This document shows, one piece after another, positions 38,086-47,054 of a stretch of DNA of 64,000 bases. The stretch is taken from contig NZ_KB898361.1 in the NCBI RefSeq assembly GCF_000377565.1, forward strand, positions 159,186 through 223,185, written 5' to 3'. The first letter of the stretch is position 1, and every line of letters begins with the position of its first letter. Both the position numbers and the translations under genes were made by a program. The stretch comes from Rhizobium sp. 2MFCol3.1. Its GTDB lineage: Bacteria > Pseudomonadota > Alphaproteobacteria > Rhizobiales > Rhizobiaceae. The notes beneath the pieces are model-generated. The model was not told the DNA's origin. It saw only the letters and a list, made by a program, of their open reading frames with translations, and did not search any database.

Positions 38086-39240
38086 ATGTCCGTATCCAAG
38101 AACTCTTTCGTCCGAACAACCATGCTGTCGCCAGAACCCGCCCCGGCGGGAGAAAAGGGCGTAACCGCCTGGGTCCGCAAGAACCTTCTGGCGACGCCGA
38201 AAGACGTCGTGCTGACGGTGCTTGCGCTGGCGCTGATCCTTTGGGCGGTGCCGCACATCGTCAACTGGCTGTTCATCGAGGCCGTCTGGTCCGGTCCCGA
38301 TCGCACCTTCTGCGCAACGACCGTCCAGGGCGGCGTTCAGCCTGATGGCTGGAGCGGCGCTTGCTGGGCCTTCGTGCAGGCCAAGTACGACCAGTTCATC
38401 TTCGGCCGCTATCCGATCAGCGACCGCTGGCGCCCGACCATCGTCGGCATCCTGTTCGTGGCACTGCTGGTGCCGATGCTGATCCCGTCGGTGCCGCGCA
38501 AGGGTCTGAACGCCATCCTGCTGTTCCTCGTCCTGCCGGTCGTCTCCTTCTGGCTGCTTTACGGCGGCTTCGGTCTCGAGGTCGTTGAAACGTCGCTCTG
38601 GGGCGGCCTGATGGTGACGCTGATCCTTTCCTTCGTCAGCATCGCGGTCTCCTTCCCCTGCGGCATCCTGCTCGCGCTCGGACGGCGATCGAAGATGCCG
38701 GTCATCCGCATGGTCTGCGTGGCCTTCATCGAAATCGTCCGCGGCGTGCCGCTGATCACCGTCCTCTTCATGGCCAGCGTCATGCTGCCGCTGTTCCTGC
38801 CGACCGGCTGGACCATCGACAAGCTGCTGCGCGCATTGATCGGGGTGTCGATCTTCACCTCGGCCTACATGGCCGAAGTCATCCGCGGCGGCCTGCAGGC
38901 CATTCCGAAGGGCCAGTTCGAGGGCGCGGATTCGCTCGGCCTCGGCTACTGGCAAAAGACCCGGCTGGTGATCATGCCGCAGGCGATCAAGCTGGTTATC
39001 CCCAGCATCGTCAACACCTTCATCGGCACCTTCAAGGATACGTCGCTGGTGTCGATCATCGGCATGTTCGACCTGTTGAACATCGTGCGCCTGAACTTCT
39101 CGGACGCCAACTGGGCAAGTGCGGTGACGCCTTTGACCGGCCTGATCTTCGCGGGCTTCGTTTTCTGGCTTTTCTGCTTCGGCATGTCACGCTATTCAAA
39201 CTTCATGGAACGCCACCTCGACACTGGCCACAAACGATAA
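38086..39240 (+). CDS. aapM: General L-amino acid ABC transporter permease AapM
   Basis: 384 residues, with about eight membrane segments. The EAA loop EVIRGGLQAIPKGQFEGADS lies near residue 265. It forms the heteromeric channel with AapQ. The gap to aapQ is four bases and to aapP 17 bases, which supports one transcript. Confidence 0.95.
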   Translation: MSVSKNSFVRTTMLSPEPAPAGEKGVTAWVRKNLLATPKDVVLTVLALALILWAVPHIVNWLFIEAVWSGPDRTFCATTVQGGVQPDGWSGACWAFVQAKYDQFIFGRYPISDRWRPTIVGILFVALLVPMLIPSVPRKGLNAILLFLVLPVVSFWLLYGGFGLEVVETSLWGGLMVTLILSFVSIAVSFPCGILLALGRRSKMPVIRMVCVAFIEIVRGVPLITVLFMASVMLPLFLPTGWTIDKLLRALIGVSIFTSAYMAEVIRGGLQAIPKGQFEGADSLGLGYWQKTRLVIMPQAIKLVIPSIVNTFIGTFKDTSLVSIIGMFDLLNIVRLNFSDANWASAVTPLTGLIFAGFVFWLFCFGMSRYSNFMERHLDTGHKR

Positions 39241-39257
39241 GAGCAAGGGGAAAAATC

Positions 39258-40031
39258 ATGGCTGAAGCCCAACCCAAAAAGATGACCGTGTCGGCAACCG
39301 ATGTTGCCATCGAAATCATCGGCATGAACAAGTGGTACGGTGATTTCCACGTGCTGCGCGACATCAACCTGAAGGTCATGCGCGGCGAGCGCATCGTCAT
39401 CGCCGGCCCTTCCGGCTCCGGTAAGTCGACGATGATCCGCTGCATCAACCGCCTGGAAGAACACCAGAAGGGCCAGATCATCGTCGATGGCACGGAACTG
39501 ACCAACGACCTGAAGAAGATCGACGAAGTGCGCCGCGAAGTCGGCATGGTCTTCCAGCACTTCAACCTCTTCCCGCATCTGACGATCCTGGAAAACTGCA
39601 CGCTGGCGCCGATCTGGGTGCGCAAGATGCCGAAGAAGCAGGCCGAAGAGATCGCCATGCACTTCCTCAAGCGCGTCAAGATCCCCGAGCAGGCCAACAA
39701 GTATCCGGGCCAGCTCTCCGGCGGCCAGCAGCAGCGCGTGGCGATCGCCCGCTCGCTGTGCATGAACCCGAAGATCATGCTGTTCGACGAGCCGACCTCG
39801 GCGCTCGACCCTGAAATGATCAAGGAAGTGCTCGACACCATGGTCGGTCTTGCCGAAGAAGGCATGACGATGCTCTGCGTGACCCACGAAATGGGCTTCG
39901 CCCGCCAGGTCGCCAACCGCGTCATCTTCATGGACCAGGGCCAGATCGTCGAACAGAACTCTCCCGCCGAGTTCTTCGACAATCCGCAGCACGAGCGCAC
40001 CAAGCTATTCCTCAGCCAGATCCTGCACTAG
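39258..40031 (+). CDS. aapP: General L-amino acid ABC transporter ATP-binding protein
   Basis: 257 residues. Walker A GPSGSGKST near residue 53, Q-loop in VFQHFNLFPHLT, signature LSGGQQQRVAIARSL near 155, Walker B IMLFDEPTSALDPE and H-loop in CVTHEMGFA. It is the polar-amino-acid class ATPase driving AapQM, and the last gene of the aap operon, ending before a strong terminator. Confidence 0.97.
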   Translation: MAEAQPKKMTVSATDVAIEIIGMNKWYGDFHVLRDINLKVMRGERIVIAGPSGSGKSTMIRCINRLEEHQKGQIIVDGTELTNDLKKIDEVRREVGMVFQHFNLFPHLTILENCTLAPIWVRKMPKKQAEEIAMHFLKRVKIPEQANKYPGQLSGGQQQRVAIARSLCMNPKIMLFDEPTSALDPEMIKEVLDTMVGLAEEGMTMLCVTHEMGFARQVANRVIFMDQGQIVEQNSPAEFFDNPQHERTKLFLSQILH

Positions 40032-40054
40032 GACTGCGACAGTAATGCTCAATG

Positions 40055-40088
40055 AAAACCCGCCGGGCGAAAGCCGCGGCGGGTTTTT
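40055..40088 (+). terminator. aapP terminator
   Basis: Perfect 10-base arms (40055-40064 and 40078-40087), followed by T5 on the plus strand. It closes the aap operon. Confidence 0.85.
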
Positions 40089-40126
40089 CTATGCCCGGCG
40101 GGAACCTGGGAACGAAGGCGCCTCCT

Positions 40127-40166
40127 CACTCTCGGCGTCATCCTCGGCCAACGTGCCGAGGATCTA
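40127..40166. repeat. RIME-like palindromic repeat, copy 1
   Basis: Contains the perfect inverted repeat ATCCTCGGC (40140-40148) and GCCGAGGAT (40155-40163). Together with CTCTCGGCGTCA before it, it is similar to the reverse complement of copy 2. Sequences of this sort recur between genes in rhizobia. Confidence 0.6.
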
Positions 40167-40280
40167 AGCACGTGGCCCAGAATGCAACAGTGCTGCTCAA
40201 GGCGAGCGAACGAAGTAAAGGCGCTGAGTCTGGCCACCGGGTGCCAAGTGTCCATTCCCGTCGAGCAAATGGAGAGACCG

Positions 40281-40324
40281 GCAGATGCTCGGCACAAGAC
40301 CGAGCATGACGGCGGAGAGGGTGG
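40281..40324. repeat. RIME-like palindromic repeat, copy 2 (inverted)
   Basis: Perfect inverted repeat ATGCTCGG (40285-40292) and CCGAGCAT (40300-40307), flanked by GACGGCGGAGAGGGTGG. Read on the minus strand it parallels copy 1, so the two copies are inverted about 110 bases apart. Confidence 0.6.
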
Positions 40325-40404
40325 TCGGCGCCGGAAACCCGTTGAAACGAATGCCCTTCCCAGCCTCGCCGCAACAGGCCTGCGGAACGGCGGAAGAAAC
40401 CGGG

Positions 40405-40430
40405 CGGGACGGCGGATGCCGTCCCGGCGG
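40405..40430 (-). terminator. GC hairpin after the small secreted protein gene
   Basis: Perfect 9-base arms CGGGACGGC (40405-40413) and GCCGTCCCG (40418-40426) around GGAT. On the minus strand it follows the stop of the gene at 40449-40883 and is followed by CGCCCGGTTTCTTCC, a weak T tract. Confidence 0.5.
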
Positions 40431-40448
40431 CGCTCGGCTAATCCGAAA

Positions 40449-40883
40449 TCAGCCCTTCAGCTTGGCATTGCAGAGGCTGTAGAAGCCGCCGCCCTTCTGG
40501 ATCCACTTCAGGCCGTTCAGCGTGTTGGCGTCCTTGTTGGTGTGGTAGGAATCGACGCAGGTGTGCATGCGGCCCTTGCCGGGAGTTTCCTTGGCGTATT
40601 TGGGAGCAATCGCCGTCGGGAAGGTCACGCCCTTGGGAGCGTCCATCGTCGGCTTTTCAGGCTCGGCGCCGGTTGCCATCGTAACGTCAGGCTCAGCGGT
40701 CGCATCCGGGCCGCACTGCGCCTTGCGGAAGTCGTTCCACTTCATGTCCTTGGCGGAACCATCCGCCTGCGCCGACTTGTACTTGGCGCTGCACTCTTTC
40801 ATCGAGAGCGCCGAGGACGGCGTGGCGAAGGCGAGCGCGCCGAGCAGGGAAACAGAGGCAAGAATTGTCAGATGCTTGATCAT
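40449..40883 (-). CDS. Small secreted cysteine-containing protein of unknown function
   Basis: 144 residues: a signal peptide (MIKHLTILASVSLLGALAFA, cleavage near residue 28), then KECSAKYKSAQADGS with the Lys-rich short pattern reminiscent of PsiF repeats, an acidic/Pro middle, and a C-terminal half with CVDSYHTNKDANTLNGLKWI and LCNAKLKG. Four cysteines in the mature part could form two disulfides. The similarity to PsiF is weak. The ATG at 40883 has GGAGGA 7 bases upstream. It is divergent from the methyltransferase gene. Confidence 0.75.
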   Translation of the reverse strand: MIKHLTILASVSLLGALAFATPSSALSMKECSAKYKSAQADGSAKDMKWNDFRKAQCGPDATAEPDVTMATGAEPEKPTMDAPKGVTFPTAIAPKYAKETPGKGRMHTCVDSYHTNKDANTLNGLKWIQKGGGFYSLCNAKLKG

Positions 40884-41098
40884 GGTCATTCCTCCAAAGC
40901 CTAATATGCAGGCTAAGCCACTCTTATCCCGGCGCATTTTGTTGTCAACGCGGCTTTTTCGATGGTTGCGCGAATATTCCGTGACACCCGGAATGCCGCA
41001 TGGCCGGGCGCCCTCGCCCCGCGCCGTCCTTTCACGCGACCGTGAGCAGGTGTATAGTCGCGCCGCTGGTTCTTCCCTGCATTTTTATGGAGGATGAC

Positions 41099-42160
41099 AT
41101 GCGCCAACCCGACATGCAAAAAGTGGATGCCCTCGTCGGCCGGCTGGTCGGCGATATCGGCGCCGCCGTATCCGGCTCCCTGGTGGTGCTCGGCGACGAC
41201 GTCGGATTGTTCAAGGCAATGAGCGACGGCGAGCCCGTCACCGCCGCCGAGCTTGCGAAAAAGACGGCGGTCAAAGAACGCTATCTGCGCGAATGGCTCT
41301 CGGCGCTCGCCGCCGCCGACTATCTGACCTACGACGAAAAGACCGACCGCTTCCGGCTGACACCGGAGCAGGCCCTGGTCTTCGCCGACGAGGACAGCCC
41401 CGCATTCTTCACCGGCGCGTTCCAGCTGGTGCAGGCGATGTGGACGGACGAGCCGAAGGTGGCCGATGCCTTCCGCACCGGCAAGGGGCTCGGCTGGCAC
41501 GAGCACAGCAACTGCCTGTTCCGCGGCACCGAACGCTTCTTCCGCACCGGCTACAACAACAGCCTTGTCACCGAGTGGATACCGGCGCTCGACGGCGTCG
41601 AGGACAAGCTGAAGGCCGGCGCCAAGGTCGCCGATGTCGGCTGCGGCCATGGCAGTTCGACCATCCTGATGGCGCAGGCCTATCCCGCCTCGCGCTTCGT
41701 CGGCTACGACTACCACATGCCGTCGATCGAACGCGCTCGGATGGCGGCGAAGGAGGCCGGCGTTTCCGACCGCGTCAGCTTCGAGCAGGCGTCGGCCGCA
41801 AGCTTCCCGGCCGGGCGCTACGATCTTGTCGCCATGTTCGATTGCCTGCACGACATGGGCGATCCCGTCGGCGCGGGAAAGCATGTGAAGGAAACGCTTG
41901 CGCCGGGCGGCACCTGGATGATCGTCGAGCCCTTCGCGCATGATCACCTGAAGGACAATCTCAACCCCGTCGGCCGTGTCTATTACGGCGCCTCGACGAT
42001 GATCTGCACGCCCGCCTCGATGTCGCAGGAGGTCGGACTGGCGCTCGGCGCGCAGGCCGGCGAAACGCGATTGCGCAAAGTGGCGCTCGACGCCGGCTTC
42101 AAGCATTTCCACCGCGCCACCGAAACGCCGTTCAACATGGTGTTCGAGGTTCGCGCTTGA
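41099..42160 (+). CDS. Class I SAM-dependent methyltransferase
   Basis: 353 residues in two parts: an N-terminal winged-helix dimerisation domain (about residues 10-90, KKTAVKERYLREWLSALAAA) and a Rossmann methyltransferase domain with motif I VADVGCGHGSSTILMA near residue 180 and motif IV-like FDCLHDMGDP near 245. The arrangement resembles the Rv2258c/UbiE-like small-molecule methyltransferases. Substrate unknown. The ATG at 41099 has GGAGG 5 bases upstream and was chosen over in-frame starts at 41000 and 41087. Confidence 0.85.
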   Translation: MRQPDMQKVDALVGRLVGDIGAAVSGSLVVLGDDVGLFKAMSDGEPVTAAELAKKTAVKERYLREWLSALAAADYLTYDEKTDRFRLTPEQALVFADEDSPAFFTGAFQLVQAMWTDEPKVADAFRTGKGLGWHEHSNCLFRGTERFFRTGYNNSLVTEWIPALDGVEDKLKAGAKVADVGCGHGSSTILMAQAYPASRFVGYDYHMPSIERARMAAKEAGVSDRVSFEQASAASFPAGRYDLVAMFDCLHDMGDPVGAGKHVKETLAPGGTWMIVEPFAHDHLKDNLNPVGRVYYGASTMICTPASMSQEVGLALGAQAGETRLRKVALDAGFKHFHRATETPFNMVFEVRA

Positions 42161-42329
42161 AGAGAGGCCGACATCCACGGCCCGGAGAGGATCGACGCAT
42201 CGCCAAACGCTGAAAATAGCCATTAACTATCAAACGGATAGGGAAAAGATCAGCACATCGCCATTTTTATGCGTTTTGCCGCTTGCGGGAATCCAAGTGC
42301 CTGATTATAAGGGCGCCACCACGAAGGAA

Positions 42330-42404
42330 GCGCCCTTCGTCTATCGGTTAGGACACCAGATTTTCATTCTGGGAAGAGGGGTTCGACTCCCCTAGGGCGT
42401 GCCA
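42330..42404 (+). tRNA. tRNA-Glu (anticodon UUC)
   Basis: 75 bases including an encoded CCA. Acceptor arms GCGCCCT/AGGGCGT pair with a G1-U72 wobble; the anticodon arm is CCAGA-TTTTCAT-TCTGG with anticodon TTC; the T arm is AGGGG-TTCGACT-CCCCT. It carries the TCTATCGGTTAGGA D-arm region. A perfect inverted repeat pairs the acceptor 5' strand with sequence 14 bases upstream (42309-42316). Confidence 0.93.
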
Positions 42405-42548
42405 CTTCTCTCTTCGTTGTCATTGATAACGAACTACTTTTCCCAAAATTCTCTGTAAGTGACAAAGCGAGCGAACCATTCGGCTCGATCCGTTATTCGC
42501 CGTTTCGTATCAGGCGCGCCCCCCCTGCGGACACGCGCCCTCCCGACC

Positions 42549-43346
42549 TCAATCGCGATATTGCGGCTCCTCGGCGTCGAGCATGCGCTTGATCGCCTCC
42601 AGATGCAGCCGCGCCGATTCCGGGTCGCCCTCGCGCATCTGGCGGTAGGCGGCCTCGGCGATATCGGGGGCGACGGGCAGGACCTGGCGGCCGGTGGAGA
42701 GCGCCAGCGTCTGCACCTGGCAGGCGCGCTCGAGATAATAGAGGTCGTCCCAGGCCTCGGCGATATTGGGCGCCAGCACCATGACGCCGTGATGCTTCAT
42801 GAAGACGATGTCGGCGTCGCCGATCGCATTGGCGATGCGGTCGCCCTCGCGCTCGTCCAGCGCAAGGCCGTTGTAGTCGCGGTCATAGGCCGTGCGGCCG
42901 TAGAATTTCAGCGCCGTCTGGCCGGCGAAGATCAGCGGTTCGCCCTCGGTCATCGACAGCGCCGTCGCATAGGGCATGTGGGTGTGGAAAGCGACACGGG
43001 CGCGCGGAACGCGGGCGTGGATGCGAGCATGAATATAGAAGGCGGTCGCCTCCGGCTCGCCCTCGCCCGAGACGACGTTGCCGTGAAAATCGCAGATCAG
43101 AAGCTTAGACGCCGTCAGCTCGCGGAAGGCATAGCCATAGGGATTGACGATGAAGAGATCGTCATAGCCGGGCACCAGCGCCGAGAAATGATTGCAGATC
43201 CCCTCTTCGAGCCCATGGCGCGCAGCCATGCGAAAGCAGGCCGCCAGATCGGCGCGGGCCTGCCAGACCTCCTCGGTGTCGAGCTCCGGCTGGTTGGCGC
43301 CGGAAGCGCCGGTGGCCGCGGAGGACTTGTTCAGGGAATGCGCCAT
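42549..43346 (-). CDS. Class II aldolase/adducin family protein
   Basis: 265 residues. Aldolase_II domain: HGLEEGICNHFSALVPGYDD near residue 45 with the phosphate/metal-loop Asn-His, FHTHMPYATALSM near 120 (HTH metal ligands), and KHHGVMVLAPNIAEAWDDLY near 185. Members include fuculose-1-phosphate aldolase and decarboxylases, but this branch also holds proteins without a sugar-phosphate substrate. It is the last gene of the putative diaminopropionate operon, 54 bases after the M20 gene. Confidence 0.85.
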   Translation of the reverse strand: MAHSLNKSSAATGASGANQPELDTEEVWQARADLAACFRMAARHGLEEGICNHFSALVPGYDDLFIVNPYGYAFRELTASKLLICDFHGNVVSGEGEPEATAFYIHARIHARVPRARVAFHTHMPYATALSMTEGEPLIFAGQTALKFYGRTAYDRDYNGLALDEREGDRIANAIGDADIVFMKHHGVMVLAPNIAEAWDDLYYLERACQVQTLALSTGRQVLPVAPDIAEAAYRQMREGDPESARLHLEAIKRMLDAEEPQYRD

Positions 43347-43400
43347 ATCGATGCTCCATTGCGATTGAATGTCAGGCAGTAGAAATATGCGGACGGAAAC

Positions 43401-44555
43401 TCAGCCGATCGGCAGGCGTCGCCTGATGATCGCGGCATGGTAGCGTGCTCCGGGCAGAAGGCCAGCGTCGTTGAAATCGAAATCCGGATTATGCAGCGGC
43501 GCGGAGTTCTCGCCGTTGCCCATGAAGACGAAGCAGCCGGGCACGTGTTCCAGGAAGCGCGCGAAATCCTCCGATGCGGTCATCGGCTCGGCGGCGACCT
43601 TGACGTGGTCAGCCTGCAAGACAGTGCGGGCGGCAGCCACCGCCTCTTCCACCAAGGTGGCGTCGTTGATGAGCGGCACGAATTCGCGCGTGTAGCGGGT
43701 TTCGGCGGTCACGTTGTAGGCCATCGCCGTGCCATCGGCGATGATGCGCATCTGCCGCTCGATCTCGGCGCTCACTTCCGGGCGGAAGCTGCGGGCGTCG
43801 CCAAGAATGCGGGCAAGCCCCGGCAGCGCGTTGCGGGTGCCGTCGGTGATGAGTTCGGTGACGGAGACCACGGCGATATCGGCGGGGCTCAGCCGGCGCG
43901 AGACGATCGTCTGCAGGTTGGTCAACAGCGCGCAGGCGGCGACGAGCACCTCGTTGCCGGATTGCGGGCGGGCGGCGTGGCCGCCCAGCCCGGTGAGGAC
44001 GATCTCGAAATTATCCTCCGCCGACATGACCGGCCCTGCCCTGGTCTCGAAATGCCCGACCGGCAGGCCCGGCATGTTGTGCAGGCCGTAGATCTCGTCG
44101 AAGGGGAAGCGCTGCATCAGCCCGTCGTCGAGCATGGCGAGCGCGCCCTTGCCCCACTCCTCCGCCGGCTGGAACAGGAAGCGCACGGTGCCGTCAAAAC
44201 CACCCTCCTCGGCCAATAGTTTGGCGGCGCCGAGCAGCATGGCCGTGTGCCCGTCATGGCCGCAGGCGTGCATCGTGCCCGGCACCTGAGAGCGGTAGTC
44301 CGCCTGTCCCCGCTCGGTGATACGCAGTGCGTCCATATCGGCGCGGAGCGCAACCGCGCGATTTCCAGTGCCTCGCGTCAGCGCGCCGACGACGCCGGTT
44401 CCGCCGACCCCTTCCGCGACCTCAAGGCCGAACGAACGCAGCTTATCCGCCACGAAGGCCGCCGTCCTCGTCTCCTCGAAGCCGAATTCCGGATGCGCGT
44501 GCAGATCGCGTCGCCATGCCGTCATCTCGTCGTTCAGCGCTGTCAGGTCGGTCAT
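43401..44555 (-). CDS. M20-family amidohydrolase (hippurate hydrolase-like)
   Basis: 384 residues. M20D peptidase: MTAWRRDLHAHPEFGFEETR at the start, MHACGHDGHTAMLLGAAKLL near residue 95 with the metal ligands, FQPAEEWGKGALAMLDDGL near 130 and GLGGHAARPQ in the dimerisation domain near 190. The group removes N-acyl groups from amino acids. It follows the carbamoylase-like gene by 15 bases on the same strand. Confidence 0.9.
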   Translation of the reverse strand: MTDLTALNDEMTAWRRDLHAHPEFGFEETRTAAFVADKLRSFGLEVAEGVGGTGVVGALTRGTGNRAVALRADMDALRITERGQADYRSQVPGTMHACGHDGHTAMLLGAAKLLAEEGGFDGTVRFLFQPAEEWGKGALAMLDDGLMQRFPFDEIYGLHNMPGLPVGHFETRAGPVMSAEDNFEIVLTGLGGHAARPQSGNEVLVAACALLTNLQTIVSRRLSPADIAVVSVTELITDGTRNALPGLARILGDARSFRPEVSAEIERQMRIIADGTAMAYNVTAETRYTREFVPLINDATLVEEAVAAARTVLQADHVKVAAEPMTASEDFARFLEHVPGCFVFMGNGENSAPLHNPDFDFNDAGLLPGARYHAAIIRRRLPIG

Positions 44556-44570
44556 GTTATCGTCTCCCGA

Positions 44571-45800
44571 TCATGCAGAGAGGTCGCGGACGACATCAAG
44601 CAGGATGTCGGCGCCGGCGACAAGGTCATCGGCATCTGTGTGTTCTCTCGGATTGTGGCTGATGCCGTCGCGGCTCGGAACGAAGATCATCGCCGAGGGC
44701 GCGATGCGGGCAATCATCTGCGCGTCGTGGCCGGCACCCGATGTCATCCGGCGCGACGACAGGCCACGTCGGCCGGCTGCCTGTTCTATCAGCGCCACGA
44801 TAGCTGGATCGAAGGTCACCGGCTGGAAACGCGCCAGCCGCTCGACGGAAACGCCGAAACCATCGCGCAATGCCAGCGCATCGAGAAAGGCGTCCAGTGC
44901 CGCCTCCTCCTCGCGCAGACGCTGCTCGTCGGGACTGCGGAGATCGACGGTGAAGCTTGCCAGCGACGGGATGACGTTGATGGCGTTCGGCTCGAAGGCC
45001 ATGCAGCCGATGGTGGCGACAACCGGGATGTTCGACGCCATCGCGCGCTGCCGCAGGAAAACCATCACCTCGGCAGCGGCCTGGCCGGCATCCGAGCGCA
45101 TCGACATCGGCGTCGTGCCGGCATGGTTGGCGACGCCTGATATCGTCACGCGCTGCCAGGAGATGCCCTGCAGGGTCTCGACCGCGCCGATCCGAAGCCC
45201 CTCGCGCTCCAGCACCGGCCCCTGCTCGATATGCAGCTCGACATAGGCTTTCGGCCTGAGAAAGCCGGGCTCGACACCGCCGGCATAGCCGATGCGCGAA
45301 AGCTCCTCGCCCAACACCGATCCGTCCGTTCCGACGCTTGCAAGCGCCGCCTCGACCGAGAGCCCGCCGGCATGAACCAGCGAGCCCATCATATCGGGCG
45401 CGTAGCGCACGCCCTCCTCGTTGGTGAAGGCGGCCACCGCGATCGGCCGTGATGGTACGAAGCCGTTTCGTTTCAGCGTTTCGATCACCTCCAGCCCGGC
45501 GATCACGCCGTAGCAGCCGTCATAAATGCCGGCGTTGATCACGGTGTCGATATGCGAGCCAAGCAGCACCGGCGCTTCGCCAGCGATAGGCTCTTCCGTC
45601 CAGATCCCGAAGATGTTGCCGATGCGGTCTATTTTGACATCAAGCCCGGCGCCTTCCAGCCAGGAGACCAGCAGATCGCGGCCGGCGCGGTCCGCATCCG
45701 ATCCGGCGAGCCGCGTCAATCGGCCATCCTCCCGCCCGACCTCACCCAATTCACGAATGCGCCCGAGCATGCGCTCGCGATCGATGGAAGCAGGGCTCAT
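44571..45800 (-). CDS. Zn-dependent hydrolase (allantoate/N-carbamoyl amino acid amidohydrolase family)
   Basis: 409 residues. Its M20/HyuC-like motifs are LLGSHIDTVINAGIYDGCYG near residue 80, FTNEEGVRYAPDMMGS near 125 and HAGTTPMSMRSDAGQAAAE near 230, with a late SGAGHDAQMIARIAPSAMIF near 380. Characterised members hydrolyse allantoate, N-carbamoyl-L-amino acids or beta-ureidopropionate. Its start overlaps the ammonia-lyase stop by four bases, so both act in one pathway. The substrate cannot be chosen from sequence. Confidence 0.88.
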   Translation of the reverse strand: MSPASIDRERMLGRIRELGEVGREDGRLTRLAGSDADRAGRDLLVSWLEGAGLDVKIDRIGNIFGIWTEEPIAGEAPVLLGSHIDTVINAGIYDGCYGVIAGLEVIETLKRNGFVPSRPIAVAAFTNEEGVRYAPDMMGSLVHAGGLSVEAALASVGTDGSVLGEELSRIGYAGGVEPGFLRPKAYVELHIEQGPVLEREGLRIGAVETLQGISWQRVTISGVANHAGTTPMSMRSDAGQAAAEVMVFLRQRAMASNIPVVATIGCMAFEPNAINVIPSLASFTVDLRSPDEQRLREEEAALDAFLDALALRDGFGVSVERLARFQPVTFDPAIVALIEQAAGRRGLSSRRMTSGAGHDAQMIARIAPSAMIFVPSRDGISHNPREHTDADDLVAGADILLDVVRDLSA

Positions 45801-47002
45801 GCGGATATCTCCACACGGTGACCGACCTTACCCGGTGCTATCCCGACCAGCTCCTCGTAGCGTTGCGGGTCGGTGGCGCCCTCGGTGTTGATGACGAAGA
45901 CGCGCGCCGTCTCATCGAGCCCGAGCGCCGCCTTGGCCCCGGGATCAGACAGCGCGGCAATCAGTCCGGCGAGGCCAGCGCCGCCGCTTTCGCCCGAAAC
46001 GATGGCCGGATCGCCGGCAGCGGGCCGCGCCAGCCGGTTCATCACCGCGATCGCGTCGGTATCCTCCACGGTCATGAAACCATCCGCAAGCCGGCTAAGG
46101 ATTCGCCACGCGATCGGCGACGGCTCGTAGCATTCGAGCATCGCCATGACCGTCGGCTCCGCATGAGCGATTGTAACAGGCCGCCCCGCTCTTGCCGCCT
46201 CGAACATGCAGGCGGCGCGGGCCGGATCGACGACGGTGAAAACAGGCCTGTTCTCACCAAGCTCGAGCGCCAGATGCGCGGCCACGGCTGCTGCGATGCC
46301 GCCGACGCCGCATTGCACGAAGACATGGGTGGGTATCTCGGGAAGTTGCTGCAGCGCCTCGCGCACCAGCGCCGTGTAGCCCTGCATCACGAGGCCGGGA
46401 ATGCGCTCGTAACCTGGCCACGCGGTATCCGACACGATCGTCCAGCCGTTTTCGGTGGCGACGCGCGCGGCTTCCGCCACCGAATCATCATAGGTGCCCT
46501 CGACGCGGACCATCTCGGCGCCATAGCGGGCGATGGCGGCGACGCGCTCGGCGCTGACGCCTGAGTGAACCGAGATGACTGAGCGGGCGCCGACCAGCTG
46601 CGCACCCTGCGCCACCGAGCGCCCGTGGTTTCCGTCCGTCGCGCAGGCAAAGGTCATGGTGGCAGCCACGGCCCTCACCTCAGGCGTCTGCAATTCGGCC
46701 ATATCGACCGAGCGGCCCAATCGCTTCGATGCCTCGTCGAGCACGAGGCGGGCGACGGCATAGGCGCCGCCAAGCGCCTTGAAGCTCCCAAGCCCAAGCC
46801 TGTGGCCCTCATCCTTGACGTGGATGGAGGCGACGCCGAGGTCACGCGACAAGCCTGGCAAGGCAAGCAATGGCGTCGGCTTATGGCCGTCGCGGTGGCT
46901 GAGATAGTTTTGCGCATGGGCAGCGCCCTCGGGGCCGAGCATGTCGGCATCGGTTGCGGATAGCGGCTTGCCGAAGTCGGTGTGCGTGTTCTTCAAAAAC
47001 AT
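45797..47002 (-). CDS. ygeX: Diaminopropionate ammonia-lyase
   Basis: 401-residue PLP enzyme that converts 2,3-diaminopropionate to pyruvate and two ammonia. Conserved segments are RLGLGSFKALGGAYAVARL with the PLP Lys near residue 75, ATDGNHGRSVAQGAQLVGA near 120, QCGVGGIAAAVAAHLALEL near 230 and VSGESGGAGLAG near 330. The ATG at 47002 has GGAGGG upstream; the frame extends to 47122 but would run into the divergent regulator. It is the first gene of a four-gene operon and is transcribed divergently from the Lrp-type regulator. Confidence 0.9.
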   Translation of the reverse strand: MFLKNTHTDFGKPLSATDADMLGPEGAAHAQNYLSHRDGHKPTPLLALPGLSRDLGVASIHVKDEGHRLGLGSFKALGGAYAVARLVLDEASKRLGRSVDMAELQTPEVRAVAATMTFACATDGNHGRSVAQGAQLVGARSVISVHSGVSAERVAAIARYGAEMVRVEGTYDDSVAEAARVATENGWTIVSDTAWPGYERIPGLVMQGYTALVREALQQLPEIPTHVFVQCGVGGIAAAVAAHLALELGENRPVFTVVDPARAACMFEAARAGRPVTIAHAEPTVMAMLECYEPSPIAWRILSRLADGFMTVEDTDAIAVMNRLARPAAGDPAIVSGESGGAGLAGLIAALSDPGAKAALGLDETARVFVINTEGATDPQRYEELVGIAPGKVGHRVEISA

Positions 47003-47054
47003 GTCGATCCCTCCTGTCCATAAAGATATATTGCAGGAGGCGCGAAAAAGGCGC

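Larger units (their letters stand above)
40032..40448. other. Repeat-bearing intergenic region after aapP
   Basis: 417 bases. In order: the aapP terminator (40055-40088), a palindromic repeat (core 40140-40163), about 110 bases of unique sequence, a second inverted copy (core 40285-40307), and a GC hairpin near 40405-40426. I see no supported gene. Confidence 0.75.
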
